Both the position numbers and the translations under genes were made by a program. 64,000 nt of DNA from contig NZ_WNKW01000009.1 of assembly GCF_009720775.1 (NCBI RefSeq), positions 1 through 64,000 on the forward strand. The letters run 5' to 3'. Source of the DNA: Pseudoduganella danionis (GTDB lineage: Bacteria > Pseudomonadota > Gammaproteobacteria > Burkholderiales > Burkholderiaceae_D). Each line of letters starts with the position of its first letter. Position 1 is the first letter of the stretch. This document shows positions 41,726-51,008 of this stretch, piece by piece. A model generated the notes under the pieces. That model saw nothing but the letters and a program-made list of their open reading frames with translations. It was not told the DNA's origin and did no database searches.

Positions 41726-42670
41726 CTAGGCCGGGGGCGCCAGTTTGCGCTGGCGCTCCTCGCGCGGGGTGTTGCCGAACAGCGCGCCAAACGCCGTAGA
41801 GAAGTGCGAGCCGGAGGAGAAGCCGCACATCAGCCCCACCTGCACGATGGAATGATTAGTTTCCAGCAGCAACTGGCGCGCCCGCTGCAGCCGCAGTTCC
41901 AGATAGTAGCGCGACGGCAGGCTGCCCAGATACTGCTTGAACAGACGCTCGAGCTGGCGGCGCGACAGCCCCACCAGATTGGCGATATCGTCGGTAGACA
42001 GCGGCTCTTCCAGATTGGTTTCCATCAGCGTCACAGCTTCGGACAGGCGCGGCTGCAAGGCGCCGAAGCGCGCCTGCAGGGCCACGCGCTGGCGCTCGTC
42101 GTGGCCGCGCACGCGTTCCACACACAAGCTTTCCTTGATATTCGCCTGCACGGTCGCGCCAAACAGCGCTTCGATCAGGGTCAGCGAAAAATCGATGCTG
42201 GCGGCACCGCCGCAGCAACTCAGGTGGCGTCCATCGAGCGCAAACAGATTTGGCGTGAGCACAGCGCGCTCGCTAAAGCTTTCCGTTTCCGCATACAGCG
42301 ACCATGGCAGAGCGATGCGTACACCGGCCATGGCACCAGCCGCAGCCAGCCACAGCACGCCCGCGCCGACGCCGCCCCAGTAATCGGCCGAGCGGCAGCG
42401 CTCGATCACGGCGCGTATCAGTTCCGGTGAGAGCGGCGCCTGCTGCTCGTCAGCCACCAGCAGCGCGATATGCCAGCCCGGCTGGGCCAGCACCACCTGC
42501 GTGGGCGACATGGTTTCCAGATGCAGCACTTCGCGCCCCAGCGCGGCCGCCGCAAGGCGCAGCGGCTGCACGAGTCCGGCCCAGCTAATGGCGTCCGCTT
42601 CCCCTGCATTTACCAGCAGTATGCGCAAGGGACGCTGTTGCGCCAGAGGGGCGAGAGCTTCGAAAGACAT
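41726..42670 (-). CDS. AraC-family regulator with GATase1-like domain, ArgR-like (Pseudomonas type)
   Basis: 314 residues: an N-terminal glutamine amidotransferase-like domain (residues 15-180; the nucleophile elbow GGVGAGVLWLA lacks the catalytic Cys) and a C-terminal AraC DNA-binding domain. The latter, starting LMETNLEEPLSTDDIANLVG and including SRRQLERLFKQYLGSLPSRYYLELRL, closely resembles Pseudomonas ArgR, the arginine-responsive activator of aru and gdhB. Related GbdR and CdhR regulators share much of this domain, so the ligand is not certain. The location about 2 kb from the AST operon, which has a matching site, favours ArgR. It starts 11 bp after the DMT gene. Confidence 0.75.
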   Translation of the reverse strand: MSFEALAPLAQQRPLRILLVNAGEADAISWAGLVQPLRLAAAALGREVLHLETMSPTQVVLAQPGWHIALLVADEQQAPLSPELIRAVIERCRSADYWGGVGAGVLWLAAAGAMAGVRIALPWSLYAETESFSERAVLTPNLFALDGRHLSCCGGAASIDFSLTLIEALFGATVQANIKESLCVERVRGHDERQRVALQARFGALQPRLSEAVTLMETNLEEPLSTDDIANLVGLSRRQLERLFKQYLGSLPSRYYLELRLQRARQLLLETNHSIVQVGLMCGFSSGSHFSTAFGALFGNTPREERQRKLAPPA

Positions 42671-42681
42671 GGGCGGCCAGT

Positions 42682-43596
42682 TTACTCCGGTGCCAGCGCG
42701 GCGGCCGGACGTTCCGTGCTCCACTGGCTGACGATCATGCCCGAGATCAGCAGGCCGGCGCCCAGCAGACCATTCCATGCCAGCGTTTCGCCGAGCCAGA
42801 AATAGGCGAAGATGGCAGCGCAACCCGGCTCGAAAGCGTAGATCACGGCCGCTTCGTTGGCACTGCTGTGGCTCTGACCCCAGGTCTGCAGCGAGATGAT
42901 GGCGGCCGTGGCCACCGTGCCCAGATACAGCAGATTCCAGCCATAGGTATTCAGGCCGGTGCTGATGTAGGCTATGTAGTTCGGTAATTCTTCGGCGCGC
43001 TCGGCGCTGCCTAGCGGTACTTCGCGGATCAGCAGCCAGAGCGCCGCGCACAGCGCCACGGTAACGATCTGCGCAGCCGTCAGCGTCATCAGGCGCTCGA
43101 CCTTGCGGGTAGTGGTTTCCATCAGCTTCACGTAGATACCGAAGAACAGCGCGCACAGCAGCGCCAGCGTATCGCCGCGGCCCCAGGTAAAACTGCCTTC
43201 CCAGCACAGTGCAAACAGGCCGGCCAGCGCCAGCGCAAGTGCCAGCATGATGCGGCGTTCCAGCTTCGCGCCCATCAGCACACCCAGCAACGGTGGCACC
43301 ATCACATTCAGCCCCGTCACGAAAGCATTGCGGTTGGAACTGGTCAGGGCCAGCCCTTCGATCTGGAACACGTAGCACAGAAACAACACCACACCGGCCA
43401 CAGCACCCCAGCCGAGGTCGCGCAGACGGGCGCGCCACAGAAATGGCAACAGCAGCACACTGGCCAGCGCGAAGCGGCATAGCACGATCCAACTGGCCGA
43501 CAGATAGCCCGTCATGTCTTTCATTGCAGGGAAAGTCGTGCCCCAGACCAGAGTAACGATGAGTAAAGCGCTAATGCCTCGCAAGTGTTGTGACAT
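42682..43596 (-). CDS. EamA/DMT-family transporter
   Basis: 304 residues, ten helices in two EamA repeats. The first repeat starts ALLIVTLVWGTTFPAMKDM; the second contains VIYAFEPGCAAIFAYFWLGE, the standard late signature. ATG 43596 was chosen over a TTG nine bases upstream. It is co-transcribed with the ArgR-like regulator (11-bp gap) and divergent from the MarR gene. It could export an amino acid whose level the regulator senses, but this is inference. It is only distantly related to the DMT protein at 10.2 kb. Confidence 0.87.
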   Translation of the reverse strand: MSQHLRGISALLIVTLVWGTTFPAMKDMTGYLSASWIVLCRFALASVLLLPFLWRARLRDLGWGAVAGVVLFLCYVFQIEGLALTSSNRNAFVTGLNVMVPPLLGVLMGAKLERRIMLALALALAGLFALCWEGSFTWGRGDTLALLCALFFGIYVKLMETTTRKVERLMTLTAAQIVTVALCAALWLLIREVPLGSAERAEELPNYIAYISTGLNTYGWNLLYLGTVATAAIISLQTWGQSHSSANEAAVIYAFEPGCAAIFAYFWLGETLAWNGLLGAGLLISGMIVSQWSTERPAAALAPE

Positions 43597-43674
43597 TTCT
43601 GGCAATCCAAAAGAGCGGAGCCAACATTGTACGCTGCAGCGTTTCAGTTGGCGATGCGGCTATAATCATGGCCT

Positions 43675-44148
43675 ATGGGTGAACGATTCTTGAAGAGCAT
43701 CCGGCTACTGGCCGAATGTATGCAGGGCTATGAACGCCTCTCTGGCTGTTATGTACGCCAGAGTGGTCTGACACATGCCCAGTTCGACATCATCGCCACA
43801 CTGGGCAACACCGCCGGCATGTCTTACAAGGAACTCGGAGAAAAGACTCTGATTACCAAGGGCACGCTGACGGGTGTGATCGAACGGCTGGAGCAGAAAG
43901 GGCTGGTGGAGCGTCAGCGCAGCGATTGCGACAAGCGCTCCTTCTTCGTGCGCCTGACGGCAGAGGGCGAGCGTACGTTTGCCTGCGCCTTCCCGCAAGT
44001 GGTGCAGCAGAGCGGTAAAGCTTTTGCCCACTACAGCGAGGAAGATTTCCGCGCGCTCGAAGCCAGCCTGAGCACGCTCAAGGCCGCCATCACGACCAGT
44101 TTGCAGGAATGCCCGTCCACCCCTGACTCAACCAAGGAAAACTTTTGA
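43675..44148 (+). CDS. MarR-family transcriptional regulator
   Basis: 157 residues with a winged helix-turn-helix: LTHAQFDIIATLGNTAGMSYKELGEKTLITKGTLTGVIERLEQKGLVER, then the wing RQRSDCDKRSFFVRLT with the conserved D-x-R. The family acts as a dimeric repressor responding to small phenolic ligands or oxidation. C84 lies in the wing and could be redox-active. It is divergent from the DMT transporter, its likely target, across 78 bp. Its stop overlaps the TTG start of the next gene. No strong ribosome site is seen. Confidence 0.9.
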   Translation: MGERFLKSIRLLAECMQGYERLSGCYVRQSGLTHAQFDIIATLGNTAGMSYKELGEKTLITKGTLTGVIERLEQKGLVERQRSDCDKRSFFVRLTAEGERTFACAFPQVVQQSGKAFAHYSEEDFRALEASLSTLKAAITTSLQECPSTPDSTKENF

Positions 44149-44426
44149 AAACGACATTGATCGCCGGCGTGAAGCCCGCCAAATTCGACAAACACATCAT
44201 CGGCAACCTGCTGCTGAATCAGGCAACGGAAGACGAAGTACGCATGGAAAAACTGCTGATCGGCGTGCGCAATGAAGATGGCGAAATCTACCGCCTGATC
44301 GGCGCCACCAAACCGAACAGCTTCATGAACGCAGTAGAAGAGCTGGGCGAACTGGATCTGATCGACGAACTCAAAGACTACGACGATCCGCAGGATGGCT
44401 ACGACGCCATCTTTAGCGAAGAGTAA
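44145..44426 (+). CDS. Small acidic conserved-looking hypothetical protein
   Basis: 93 residues from a TTG that overlaps the MarR stop (TTGA), with AAGGA 8-9 bases upstream. It is a mixed alpha/beta protein, strongly acidic at the C terminus (LGELDLIDELKDYDDPQDG). No membrane or signal segment and no recognised family. The overlap means translation depends on the MarR gene. It converges on the WYL regulator with a 4-bp gap and no terminator. Confidence 0.7.
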   Translation: MKTTLIAGVKPAKFDKHIIGNLLLNQATEDEVRMEKLLIGVRNEDGEIYRLIGATKPNSFMNAVEELGELDLIDELKDYDDPQDGYDAIFSEE

Positions 44427-44430
44427 TTCC

Positions 44431-45126
44431 TTACGACTCGTCGCGTATCCCCAGCTCGGCGCGCCAGCTTTTCAGCAGCACGCCGCGCCGCACGGGATAG
44501 CGCTCCGCCAGCGTCTGCACGGCGCTGATGCGGTCGATGCGAAAGTGCCGGTAGGCCGAGCGCATTTCGCACCATGCGGCCAGCAAGCGCTTGCCTTCGA
44601 AGAAGGCCAGCGCAAACGGCCACACCATGCGCTCGGTCGCGCGCCCCTGTTCATCGCAGTAGGACAGCAGCAAGCGCTGCTGGTAGCGGATCGCCTCGCG
44701 CACGGGCTGCACATGCGCATCGCTGACGGCGCTGGCATCGTCGCCGATCGGCACCCACAGGCTGGTCTCGGCCATATCGTCGCGCAGGTCTTTCGGCGTG
44801 GCGGCAGCAATACGTGCAAGCGCACTCTGCGCGGCAGCAGCCAGCCCCGCATCACCCTGCCGCCGCACCCAGCGCGCGCCCAGCACCAGCGCTTCAATTT
44901 CATCGACACCGAACATCAGCGGCGGCAGAAAGCTGCCCGCCTTGAGCCGGTAGCCTATGCCGGCCTCGCCTTCGAGTGGCGCGCCCAGATCACCGAGTGT
45001 CTTGATATCGCGGTAGATAGTGCGCTCGGACACGCCAAGCTGCTCGGCCAGCCGCGCCGCCGTCACAGGATGGCGATACCCGCGCAGCGCATCCATCAGC
45101 AGAAACAAACGCCCACTACGACTCAT
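44431..45126 (-). CDS. YafY-type HTH/WYL-domain transcriptional regulator
   Basis: 231 residues. The N-terminal DeoR-like helix-turn-helix (VTAARLAEQLGVSERTIYRDIKTLGDLGAPLEG) is followed by a WYL domain (about residues 135-205) in which the W/Y/L triplet is altered, ending in FRIDRISAVQTLAERY, a common WYL C terminus. Such regulators respond to nucleotides or other unidentified ligands. It stands alone; a copy of the dispersed palindrome lies 14 bp upstream of its start. Target unknown. Confidence 0.9.
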   Translation of the reverse strand: MSRSGRLFLLMDALRGYRHPVTAARLAEQLGVSERTIYRDIKTLGDLGAPLEGEAGIGYRLKAGSFLPPLMFGVDEIEALVLGARWVRRQGDAGLAAAAQSALARIAAATPKDLRDDMAETSLWVPIGDDASAVSDAHVQPVREAIRYQQRLLLSYCDEQGRATERMVWPFALAFFEGKRLLAAWCEMRSAYRHFRIDRISAVQTLAERYPVRRGVLLKSWRAELGIRDES

Positions 45127-45140
45127 CGCTTCTCCACAGC

Positions 45141-45214
45141 GGGGTCAGGTCGGGCATTGGCGCAGAGCTCGCTTATAAATAGGCGAGCTCTGCGCCAATG
45201 CCCGACCTGACCCC
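45141..45214. repeat. Dispersed palindromic repeat, copy 3 (perfect 32-bp stem)
   Basis: GGGGTCAGGTCGGGCATTGG starts a 32-base arm (45141-45172) exactly complementary to 45183-45214, with the 10-base loop TTATAAATAG. The outer 16 bases are shared with the other copies; the inner 16 (containing GAGCTC) are unique but still perfectly paired. Confidence 0.85.
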
Positions 45215-45220
45215 TCAAAT

Positions 45221-45258
45221 AAAAAAAAACCCCCGTTGAACTGCGCGCTCAGCGGGGG
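45221..45258 (-). terminator. Terminator of the queA-tgt-yajC-secD-secF unit
   Basis: On the minus strand CCCCCGCTGA pairs with TCAACGGGGG (one mismatch) and is followed by nine T. It lies 21 bp after the secF stop. Confidence 0.85.
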
Positions 45259-45278
45259 ATCGTTGCAACCGTCAGCGC

Positions 45279-46301
45279 TTAAACCACGGCGCCGTCAGTC
45301 TCGTCTTTTTCCTTGACCGGCTTGATCAGGTCTTCACGCTTCACGCCCAGCCACATGGCCACGGCAGCAGCCACGAACACGGACGAGTAGATACCGAAGC
45401 AGATACCGATGGTCAGCGCCATGGCGAAGAAGTGCAGCGTCGGGCCGCCCAGGAACAGCATCGACAGCACCATCATCTGGGTACAACCGTGGGTGATGAT
45501 GGTACGCGAGATGGTCGAGGTGATCGCGTTGTCGATCACTTCATGCACGGAAGCTTTACGCTGCTTGCGGAAGTTCTCGCGGATCCGGTCGAAAATCACC
45601 ACCGATTCATTCACCGAGTAACCCAGCACGGCCAGCACACCGGCCAGCACGGTCAGCGAGAATTCCCACTGGAAGAAGGCGAAGAAGCCCAGAATGATCA
45701 CCACGTCGTGCAAGTTAGCGATAATCGCAGCAACCGCGAACTTCCACTCGAAGCGGATGGCCAGATAGATCATCACGCCCACCACCACGGCGGCCAGTGC
45801 TTTCAGGCCGTTCTCGGTCAGCTCGTCGCCCACCTGCGGACCAACGAACTCCACCTTCTGCAGCGACACCGCTTCGGCGCCGGCCGCATCGGCGCAGCTC
45901 TGCTTAACCACGTGCTCGCCCTTGGCGGTTACCGTGTCGATGTCTTTCAGGCTACCGCTTTCGGCTTTGCACAGTGCGTCGAACACCTGTGCCGAAGCGT
46001 CTTTCGGCGTGACGTTCTTCACCACCGGCAGACGCAGCATCACGTCGTGCGCAGTGCCGAAGCTGGTCGCTTCCGGCTGTTCGTAGCCTATCTTCTCCAG
46101 CGTGCCGCGTATCCGTTCCAGATTCGCCGCCTGCTGGTAGCGCAGTTCCATCACCGTACCGCCGGTGAATTCCACCGACAGGTGCAATCCCTTATGCAGC
46201 AGGAAGAACACGGCCGCCACGAAGGTCAACGCCGAAATGACGTTGAACACCAGCGCGTGGCGCATGAACGGGATGTCTTTTTTAATGCGGAAAAATTCCA
46301 T
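45279..46301 (-). CDS. secF: Protein translocase subunit SecF
   Basis: A 340-residue inner-membrane protein that, with SecD and YajC, uses the proton gradient to drive late steps of Sec export. It has six helices, with a first periplasmic domain of about 110 residues (VEFTGGTVMELRYQ at its start). VLAVLGYSVNESVVIFDRIREN and SRTIITHGCTQMMVLSMLFLGG are conserved RND-type transmembrane motifs. Length is slightly above the E. coli protein. It starts 25 bp after secD and ends the operon. Confidence 0.97.
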   Translation of the reverse strand: MEFFRIKKDIPFMRHALVFNVISALTFVAAVFFLLHKGLHLSVEFTGGTVMELRYQQAANLERIRGTLEKIGYEQPEATSFGTAHDVMLRLPVVKNVTPKDASAQVFDALCKAESGSLKDIDTVTAKGEHVVKQSCADAAGAEAVSLQKVEFVGPQVGDELTENGLKALAAVVVGVMIYLAIRFEWKFAVAAIIANLHDVVIILGFFAFFQWEFSLTVLAGVLAVLGYSVNESVVIFDRIRENFRKQRKASVHEVIDNAITSTISRTIITHGCTQMMVLSMLFLGGPTLHFFAMALTIGICFGIYSSVFVAAAVAMWLGVKREDLIKPVKEKDETDGAVV

Positions 46302-46326
46302 GTTTACAGTCCCTGTTTATTTCTGA

Positions 46327-48189
46327 CTATTTCTGATCCGGTACCCAGACGGTACCGATGGCGATAGCTTGCAGCTTCTTCTTGCGGCCGTACCACAGGT
46401 TGACCACACCGCGCGACACAAACACGGCGGAGAACATCGAGGTCAGAATACCCAGCGTGTGTACCACGGCGAAGCCGCGCACAGGACCGGAACCGAAGGC
46501 CCAGAGTGCCAGACCAACGATCAGGGTGGTCACGTTAGAGTCGATAATGGTGGCCCATGCGCGCTCGAAACCGGCCGAAATGGCTGCCTGCGGCGAAGCG
46601 CCGGCCCGCAGTTCTTCCCGCACACGTTCGTTAATCAGCACGTTGGAGTCAATCGCCATACCCAGCGCCAGCGCAATTGCGGCCATGCCCGGCAGCGTCA
46701 GGGTAGCCTGCATCAGCGACAGCAGCGCTACCAGCAGCAGCAGGTTGACGCCCAGCGCCAGCACGCTGAAGAAGCCGAACATCATGTAGTAGACCAGCAT
46801 GAACACGGCAATCGCGGCAAAGCCGTAGATGGTCGAGTGCATACCTTTGGCGATGTTTTCCGCACCCAGCGCAGGGCCGATGGTGCGTTCTTCGATCACT
46901 TCCATCGGTGCCGACAGTGCGCCGGAGCGCAGCAGCAGAGCCAGTTCGGCCGAGTTTTCGGCGTTGCCCATACCGGTGATCTGGAAGCTGCTACCGAATT
47001 CGCTCTGGATGGTGGCTACCGACAGCACTTCCGGTTTGCCTTTTTCAAACAGCACGATGGCCATGCGCTTGCCCACGTTGTCGCGGGTCAGGTCACGCAT
47101 CTTGCGGCCACCATCACCGTTCAGGGTGATGCTGACAGCAGCCTGCTGGTTCTGGTCGAAGCTGGCAATCGCGCTGGAGATGTAATCACCGGTGATGACC
47201 ACATCCTTGCTCAGTACCACAGGCACGTTGCGGCCCACGGTGAACAGCTCGGAGTTGAACGGAACCGCCGACGACAGTTCGGTGCCCGGGGTGATGGAGT
47301 TATCCACCATGCGCACTTCCAGCGTGGCGGTACGGCCGATCACGGCACGCGCGCGGGCCACGTCCTGCACGCCGGGCAGCTGCACCACGATGCGGTCAGG
47401 ACCTTGCTGCTGGATGACCGGCTCGGCCACACCCAGTTCGTTCACCCGTTTCGACAGGGTGGAGATATTCTGCTTCACGCCATCATCGATGGTCTGCTTG
47501 AGTGCAGCCGGTTTCAGGCTCACCACGGTTTTCAGCGCATCGCCTTCGCCGCTATCGACGAAGGACAGGTCGCCCAGCTGGCTAGCCAGTACGTCCTTGG
47601 CTTTCTGGCGGGTGGCATCGTCGCGGAAGCGGATTTCGATGTTGTCGCCCACGCGGTCGATACCGGCGTGACGCACATTTTTGTCGCGCAGCTGGCTACG
47701 CGCCGCAGCCTGAATACCCTGCACGCGCTTGTTCAGCACGGCCTTGGTATCCACCTGCATCAGGAAGTGCACGCCGCCGCGCAGGTCCAGACCGAGGTAC
47801 ATCGGCAGGGCGTGCAGCGATTGCATCCATTTAGGGGTGTCCGATTGCAGATTCAGTGCCACCAGATAGGTCGGATCGGCCGGATCGGCATTCAGGCCTT
47901 TTTCCAGCACGGCCTTGGCGCGGAACTGGATATCGGGATCGGCAAAACGGGCGCGCACGGAGGCGTAAGTGCCGCTGCCATCGAAGGCGATGCCGTTGTT
48001 GGCGATGTTGGCTGCTTTCAGCACATCGTCCACCTTGGCCACCATATCGGCCGTCATCTTGACGGTGGATTTACCACTCGTCACTTGAACCGCAGGCGAC
48101 TGGCCGAAGTAGTTGGGCGCCGTGAACAGTGCGCCCAGCAGCACGGCCGCGAGGATCAGTATGTATTTCCAGAGAGGATAGCGATTCAT
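46327..48189 (-). CDS. secD: Protein translocase subunit SecD
   Basis: A 620-residue partner of SecF. It begins MNRYPLWKYILILAAVLLGAL. The periplasmic P1 domain contains LGLDLRGGVHFLMQVD (near residue 120), the SecD hallmark. The C-terminal transmembrane block has MPGMAAIALALGMAIDSNVLINERVRE, with the conserved Asp for proton movement. ATG 48189 was chosen because the upstream in-frame stretch is not protein-like. Length matches other betaproteobacterial SecD. Confidence 0.97.
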   Translation of the reverse strand: MNRYPLWKYILILAAVLLGALFTAPNYFGQSPAVQVTSGKSTVKMTADMVAKVDDVLKAANIANNGIAFDGSGTYASVRARFADPDIQFRAKAVLEKGLNADPADPTYLVALNLQSDTPKWMQSLHALPMYLGLDLRGGVHFLMQVDTKAVLNKRVQGIQAAARSQLRDKNVRHAGIDRVGDNIEIRFRDDATRQKAKDVLASQLGDLSFVDSGEGDALKTVVSLKPAALKQTIDDGVKQNISTLSKRVNELGVAEPVIQQQGPDRIVVQLPGVQDVARARAVIGRTATLEVRMVDNSITPGTELSSAVPFNSELFTVGRNVPVVLSKDVVITGDYISSAIASFDQNQQAAVSITLNGDGGRKMRDLTRDNVGKRMAIVLFEKGKPEVLSVATIQSEFGSSFQITGMGNAENSAELALLLRSGALSAPMEVIEERTIGPALGAENIAKGMHSTIYGFAAIAVFMLVYYMMFGFFSVLALGVNLLLLVALLSLMQATLTLPGMAAIALALGMAIDSNVLINERVREELRAGASPQAAISAGFERAWATIIDSNVTTLIVGLALWAFGSGPVRGFAVVHTLGILTSMFSAVFVSRGVVNLWYGRKKKLQAIAIGTVWVPDQK

Positions 48190-48252
48190 AATTTCAACGT
48201 TGTAGTGTGGCGTTGGATGCAACACGGCCCGCGTTACAGCGGGCCGCAGCAA

Positions 48253-48588
48253 TTACAGCGTTTTCAGCGTGCCCTTAGGCAGCAGCATGGTGACGGAGTT
48301 TTTCTGCACCACCAGTTCGGTGCCGCTGGAGACTTCCAGGGTCACGTACAGATCGGTCACTTTGACTACTTTGCCCAGCACGCCGCCGGCCGTCACGACT
48401 TCGTCGCCCTTGGTCAGCGCGTCCATCATGGCTTTCTGTTCTTTCATGCGCTTTTGCTGAGGACGAATCATCAGGAAATACATCGCAACGAACATCAGGA
48501 TCAGCGGCAGGAAGCTACCGATGTTGCCACCCAGACCGAGTGCGTCGAGCGGGGAAGCGGATTGGGCGTATGCGTTGGAAATGAACAC
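48253..48588 (-). CDS. yajC: Preprotein translocase accessory subunit YajC
   Basis: A 111-residue single-span protein: a hydrophobic helix (FLPLILMFVAMYFLMIRPQQKRMKEQ) then a small soluble domain with GDEVVTAGGVLGKVVKVTD, diagnostic of YajC. It binds SecDF and AcrB-type pumps. Translation starts at a GTG with CGGAG upstream. It precedes secD by 63 bp, the universal arrangement. 127 bp without a gene separate it from tgt. Confidence 0.97.
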   Translation of the reverse strand: MFISNAYAQSASPLDALGLGGNIGSFLPLILMFVAMYFLMIRPQQKRMKEQKAMMDALTKGDEVVTAGGVLGKVVKVTDLYVTLEVSSGTELVVQKNSVTMLLPKGTLKTL

Positions 48589-48715
48589 AGGTGACTCCGA
48601 TAATAGTTAAAAAAATTAGCGCTGTATTCTAGCACTGGCCGGAAGGCGCTAGGACTTCTGGCCATATGGGAGGGATAAATCTTTTTACAAGACTCATCCG
48701 CAAATTAGTTGTTGT

Positions 48716-49855
48716 TTAAACACCACGCGCGCGGTCCGCATGGAATTGCAGCGTCCATGCGTGGAAACGGTCCTCGTCCAGCGCTTCGCGCATCTGGCGC
48801 ATGATGTCGAGGTAGTAGTGCAGGTTGTGGATGGTGTTCAGGCGCGCGCCGAGGATTTCCTGCGTGCGGTTCAGGTGGTGCAGATAGGCACGCGAGAAGT
48901 TACGGCAGGCGTAGCAGGTGCAGCTGGCGTCCAGCGGCTCCTTGTCATCCTTGTAACGCGCATTCTTGATTTTGATGTCGCCGAAGCGCGTGAAGATCCA
49001 GCCGTTACGGGCATTCCGGGTCGGCATTACGCAGTCGAACATGTCGACGCCGTTCGACACGCCGGCCACCAGATCTTCCGGCGTACCCACGCCCATCAGG
49101 TAGTGCGGCTTGTTAGGCGGCAGTTTCGGGCCGACGTGGGCCAGTATGCGCATCATGTCTTCTTTCGGCTCGCCAACCGACAGGCCGCCTATGGCCAGAC
49201 CGGGGAAGTCGATCTTTTCCAGACCTTCCAGCGATTCGTCGCGCAGCATTTCGAACATGCCGCCCTGCACGATGCCGAACAGCGCATTCGGGTTTTCGCC
49301 ACGGTGGAATTCGTCGTGCGAGCGCTGGGCCCAGCGCAGCGACATGCGCATCGACTTGGCCGCTTCATCCAGCGTGGCCGGACGGTCGCCGATCTTGTAT
49401 GGCGTGCATTCGTCGAACTGCATGACGATGTCGGAATTCAGCACGCGCTGGATTTGCATGGAAATCTCGGGCGAGAGGAATAGCTTGTCGCCATTGATAG
49501 GCGAATTGAAGTGCACGCCCTCTTCCGTAATCTTGCGCATGGCGCCCAGCGAGAACACCTGAAAACCGCCCGAGTCGGTCAGGATAGGCTTGTCCCAGCC
49601 CATGAAGTCATGCAGGCCGCCGAATTTGGCCATCACATCGTTGCCGGGGCGCAGCCACAGGTGGAAGGTATTGCCGAGGATGATCTGGGCGTTGATTTCC
49701 TTCAGTTCCAGCGGCGACATGGCTTTTACCGAGCCATAGGTACCGACCGGCATGAAGATCGGCGTCTGTACTTCACCGTGATTGAGTTTCAGCGTGCCGC
49801 GGCGGGCTTTGGTCAGACCGCTACTATCGGTCTTGAGCAGTTTAAATTCCAGCAT
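48716..49855 (-). CDS. tgt: Queuine tRNA-ribosyltransferase
   Basis: A 379-residue enzyme that exchanges guanine-34 for preQ1 in GUN-anticodon tRNAs. It has LTDSGGFQVFSLG with an active-site Asp, FDCVMPTRNARNG containing the nucleophilic Asp, and a zinc site with Cys residues in SCTCYACRNFSRAYLHHL. Length is standard. It lies 2 bp after queA, so the two queuosine enzymes are co-translated. Confidence 0.98.
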   Translation of the reverse strand: MLEFKLLKTDSSGLTKARRGTLKLNHGEVQTPIFMPVGTYGSVKAMSPLELKEINAQIILGNTFHLWLRPGNDVMAKFGGLHDFMGWDKPILTDSGGFQVFSLGAMRKITEEGVHFNSPINGDKLFLSPEISMQIQRVLNSDIVMQFDECTPYKIGDRPATLDEAAKSMRMSLRWAQRSHDEFHRGENPNALFGIVQGGMFEMLRDESLEGLEKIDFPGLAIGGLSVGEPKEDMMRILAHVGPKLPPNKPHYLMGVGTPEDLVAGVSNGVDMFDCVMPTRNARNGWIFTRFGDIKIKNARYKDDKEPLDASCTCYACRNFSRAYLHHLNRTQEILGARLNTIHNLHYYLDIMRQMREALDEDRFHAWTLQFHADRARGV

Positions 49856-49857
49856 GG

Positions 49858-50892
49858 TTATCCTTTATTTGCACGCGCTTGGGTAGTCAGCAGCATGGCA
49901 TCGCCATAGCTGAAGAAGCGGTATTCATTGGCGATCGCATGGGCGTAAGCCTTGCGTATCGGTTCAAAACCGGCGAAGGCCGACACCAGCATCAGCAGGG
50001 TCGATTTCGGCAGGTGGAAGTTGGTGATCAGGCGGGTGACGGTCTTGAATTCGTAGCCGGGCGTGATGAACAGGGCCGTATCGGCGCTGCCCGCTTCCAG
50101 CTGGCCGCTTTGCGAAGCCGATTCCAGCGCACGCAGGCTGGTGGTGCCGACGGCCACCACATCGCGCCCTGCGGCACGGGCGGCGCGCACGGCGTCCACG
50201 GTTTCCTGCGGCATGGTGTACCACTCGGTATGCATCTTGTGCTCGGACAGCACCTCATTGCGCACCGGCTGGAAGGTGCCGGCACCGACGTGCAAGGTGA
50301 CGAAGGCAAAGTTCACGCCCTTGGCTTTCAGCGTCGCCAGCAGCTTTTCGTCAAAGTGCAGGCCGGCCGTCGGCGCGGCCACGGCACCGGGCACCTTGTT
50401 GAACACGGTCTGGTAGCGGTTTTCATCAAAGCTGTCGGCCGCGTGTTCGATGTAAGGCGGCAGCGGCAGACGGCCGTGCGCCTCGATCAGCTCGAACACA
50501 TCGCCATCGAAATGCAGGGTGAAGAACTCGCCGGCGCGCTCGCCCACCGTCACCGTGAACGCGTCCGCCAGCCGGATTTTCACGCCGGGGCCGGGCGACT
50601 TCGACGCTTTCACCTGCGCCAGCACCGTGCGCGAATCCAGCACCCGCTCGACCAGCGCCTCGATCTTGCCGCCACTTTCCTTGACACCGTAGAAGCGCGC
50701 TTTCAGCACACGGGTATCATTCATCACCAGCAGATCACCGGCCTGCAGCAGATTGACGATATCGGCAAACTGGCGGTCGATGATCTGCTCGCCATCGAGA
50801 TGCAGCAGGCGGGAAGCACTGCGATCAGGCAGCGGGAATTGCGCAATACGCTCTTGCGGCAAGTTAAAATCGAAATCGGAAAGCGTGTACAT
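49858..50892 (-). CDS. queA: S-adenosylmethionine:tRNA ribosyltransferase-isomerase
   Basis: A 344-residue enzyme converting preQ1 in tRNA to epoxyqueuosine using the ribosyl group of SAM. It begins MYTLSDFDFNLPQERIAQFPL, the family start. GDLLVMNDTRVLKARFYG and AAPTAGLHFDEKLL are diagnostic. ATG 50892 was chosen over an upstream in-frame codon by family alignment. It is divergent from recG across 116 bp. Confidence 0.98.
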   Translation of the reverse strand: MYTLSDFDFNLPQERIAQFPLPDRSASRLLHLDGEQIIDRQFADIVNLLQAGDLLVMNDTRVLKARFYGVKESGGKIEALVERVLDSRTVLAQVKASKSPGPGVKIRLADAFTVTVGERAGEFFTLHFDGDVFELIEAHGRLPLPPYIEHAADSFDENRYQTVFNKVPGAVAAPTAGLHFDEKLLATLKAKGVNFAFVTLHVGAGTFQPVRNEVLSEHKMHTEWYTMPQETVDAVRAARAAGRDVVAVGTTSLRALESASQSGQLEAGSADTALFITPGYEFKTVTRLITNFHLPKSTLLMLVSAFAGFEPIRKAYAHAIANEYRFFSYGDAMLLTTQARANKG

Positions 50893-51008
50893 ATACGAAC
50901 TTCTGGAAACTGTTGACGAAAATACGGGTAGGCCCAAAACCGGTGCTAGCCTTACAATACTGGCGGCCAACCCTCTATTTTACGCTAGCGCCCGAAAATT
51001 GCTCGAAT

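Noticed and set aside
45141..45214. Palindromic repeat as the secF terminator
   Set aside because: A separate hairpin with nine T (45221-45258) lies nearer to secF. The repeat has no T-run and recurs in unrelated contexts.
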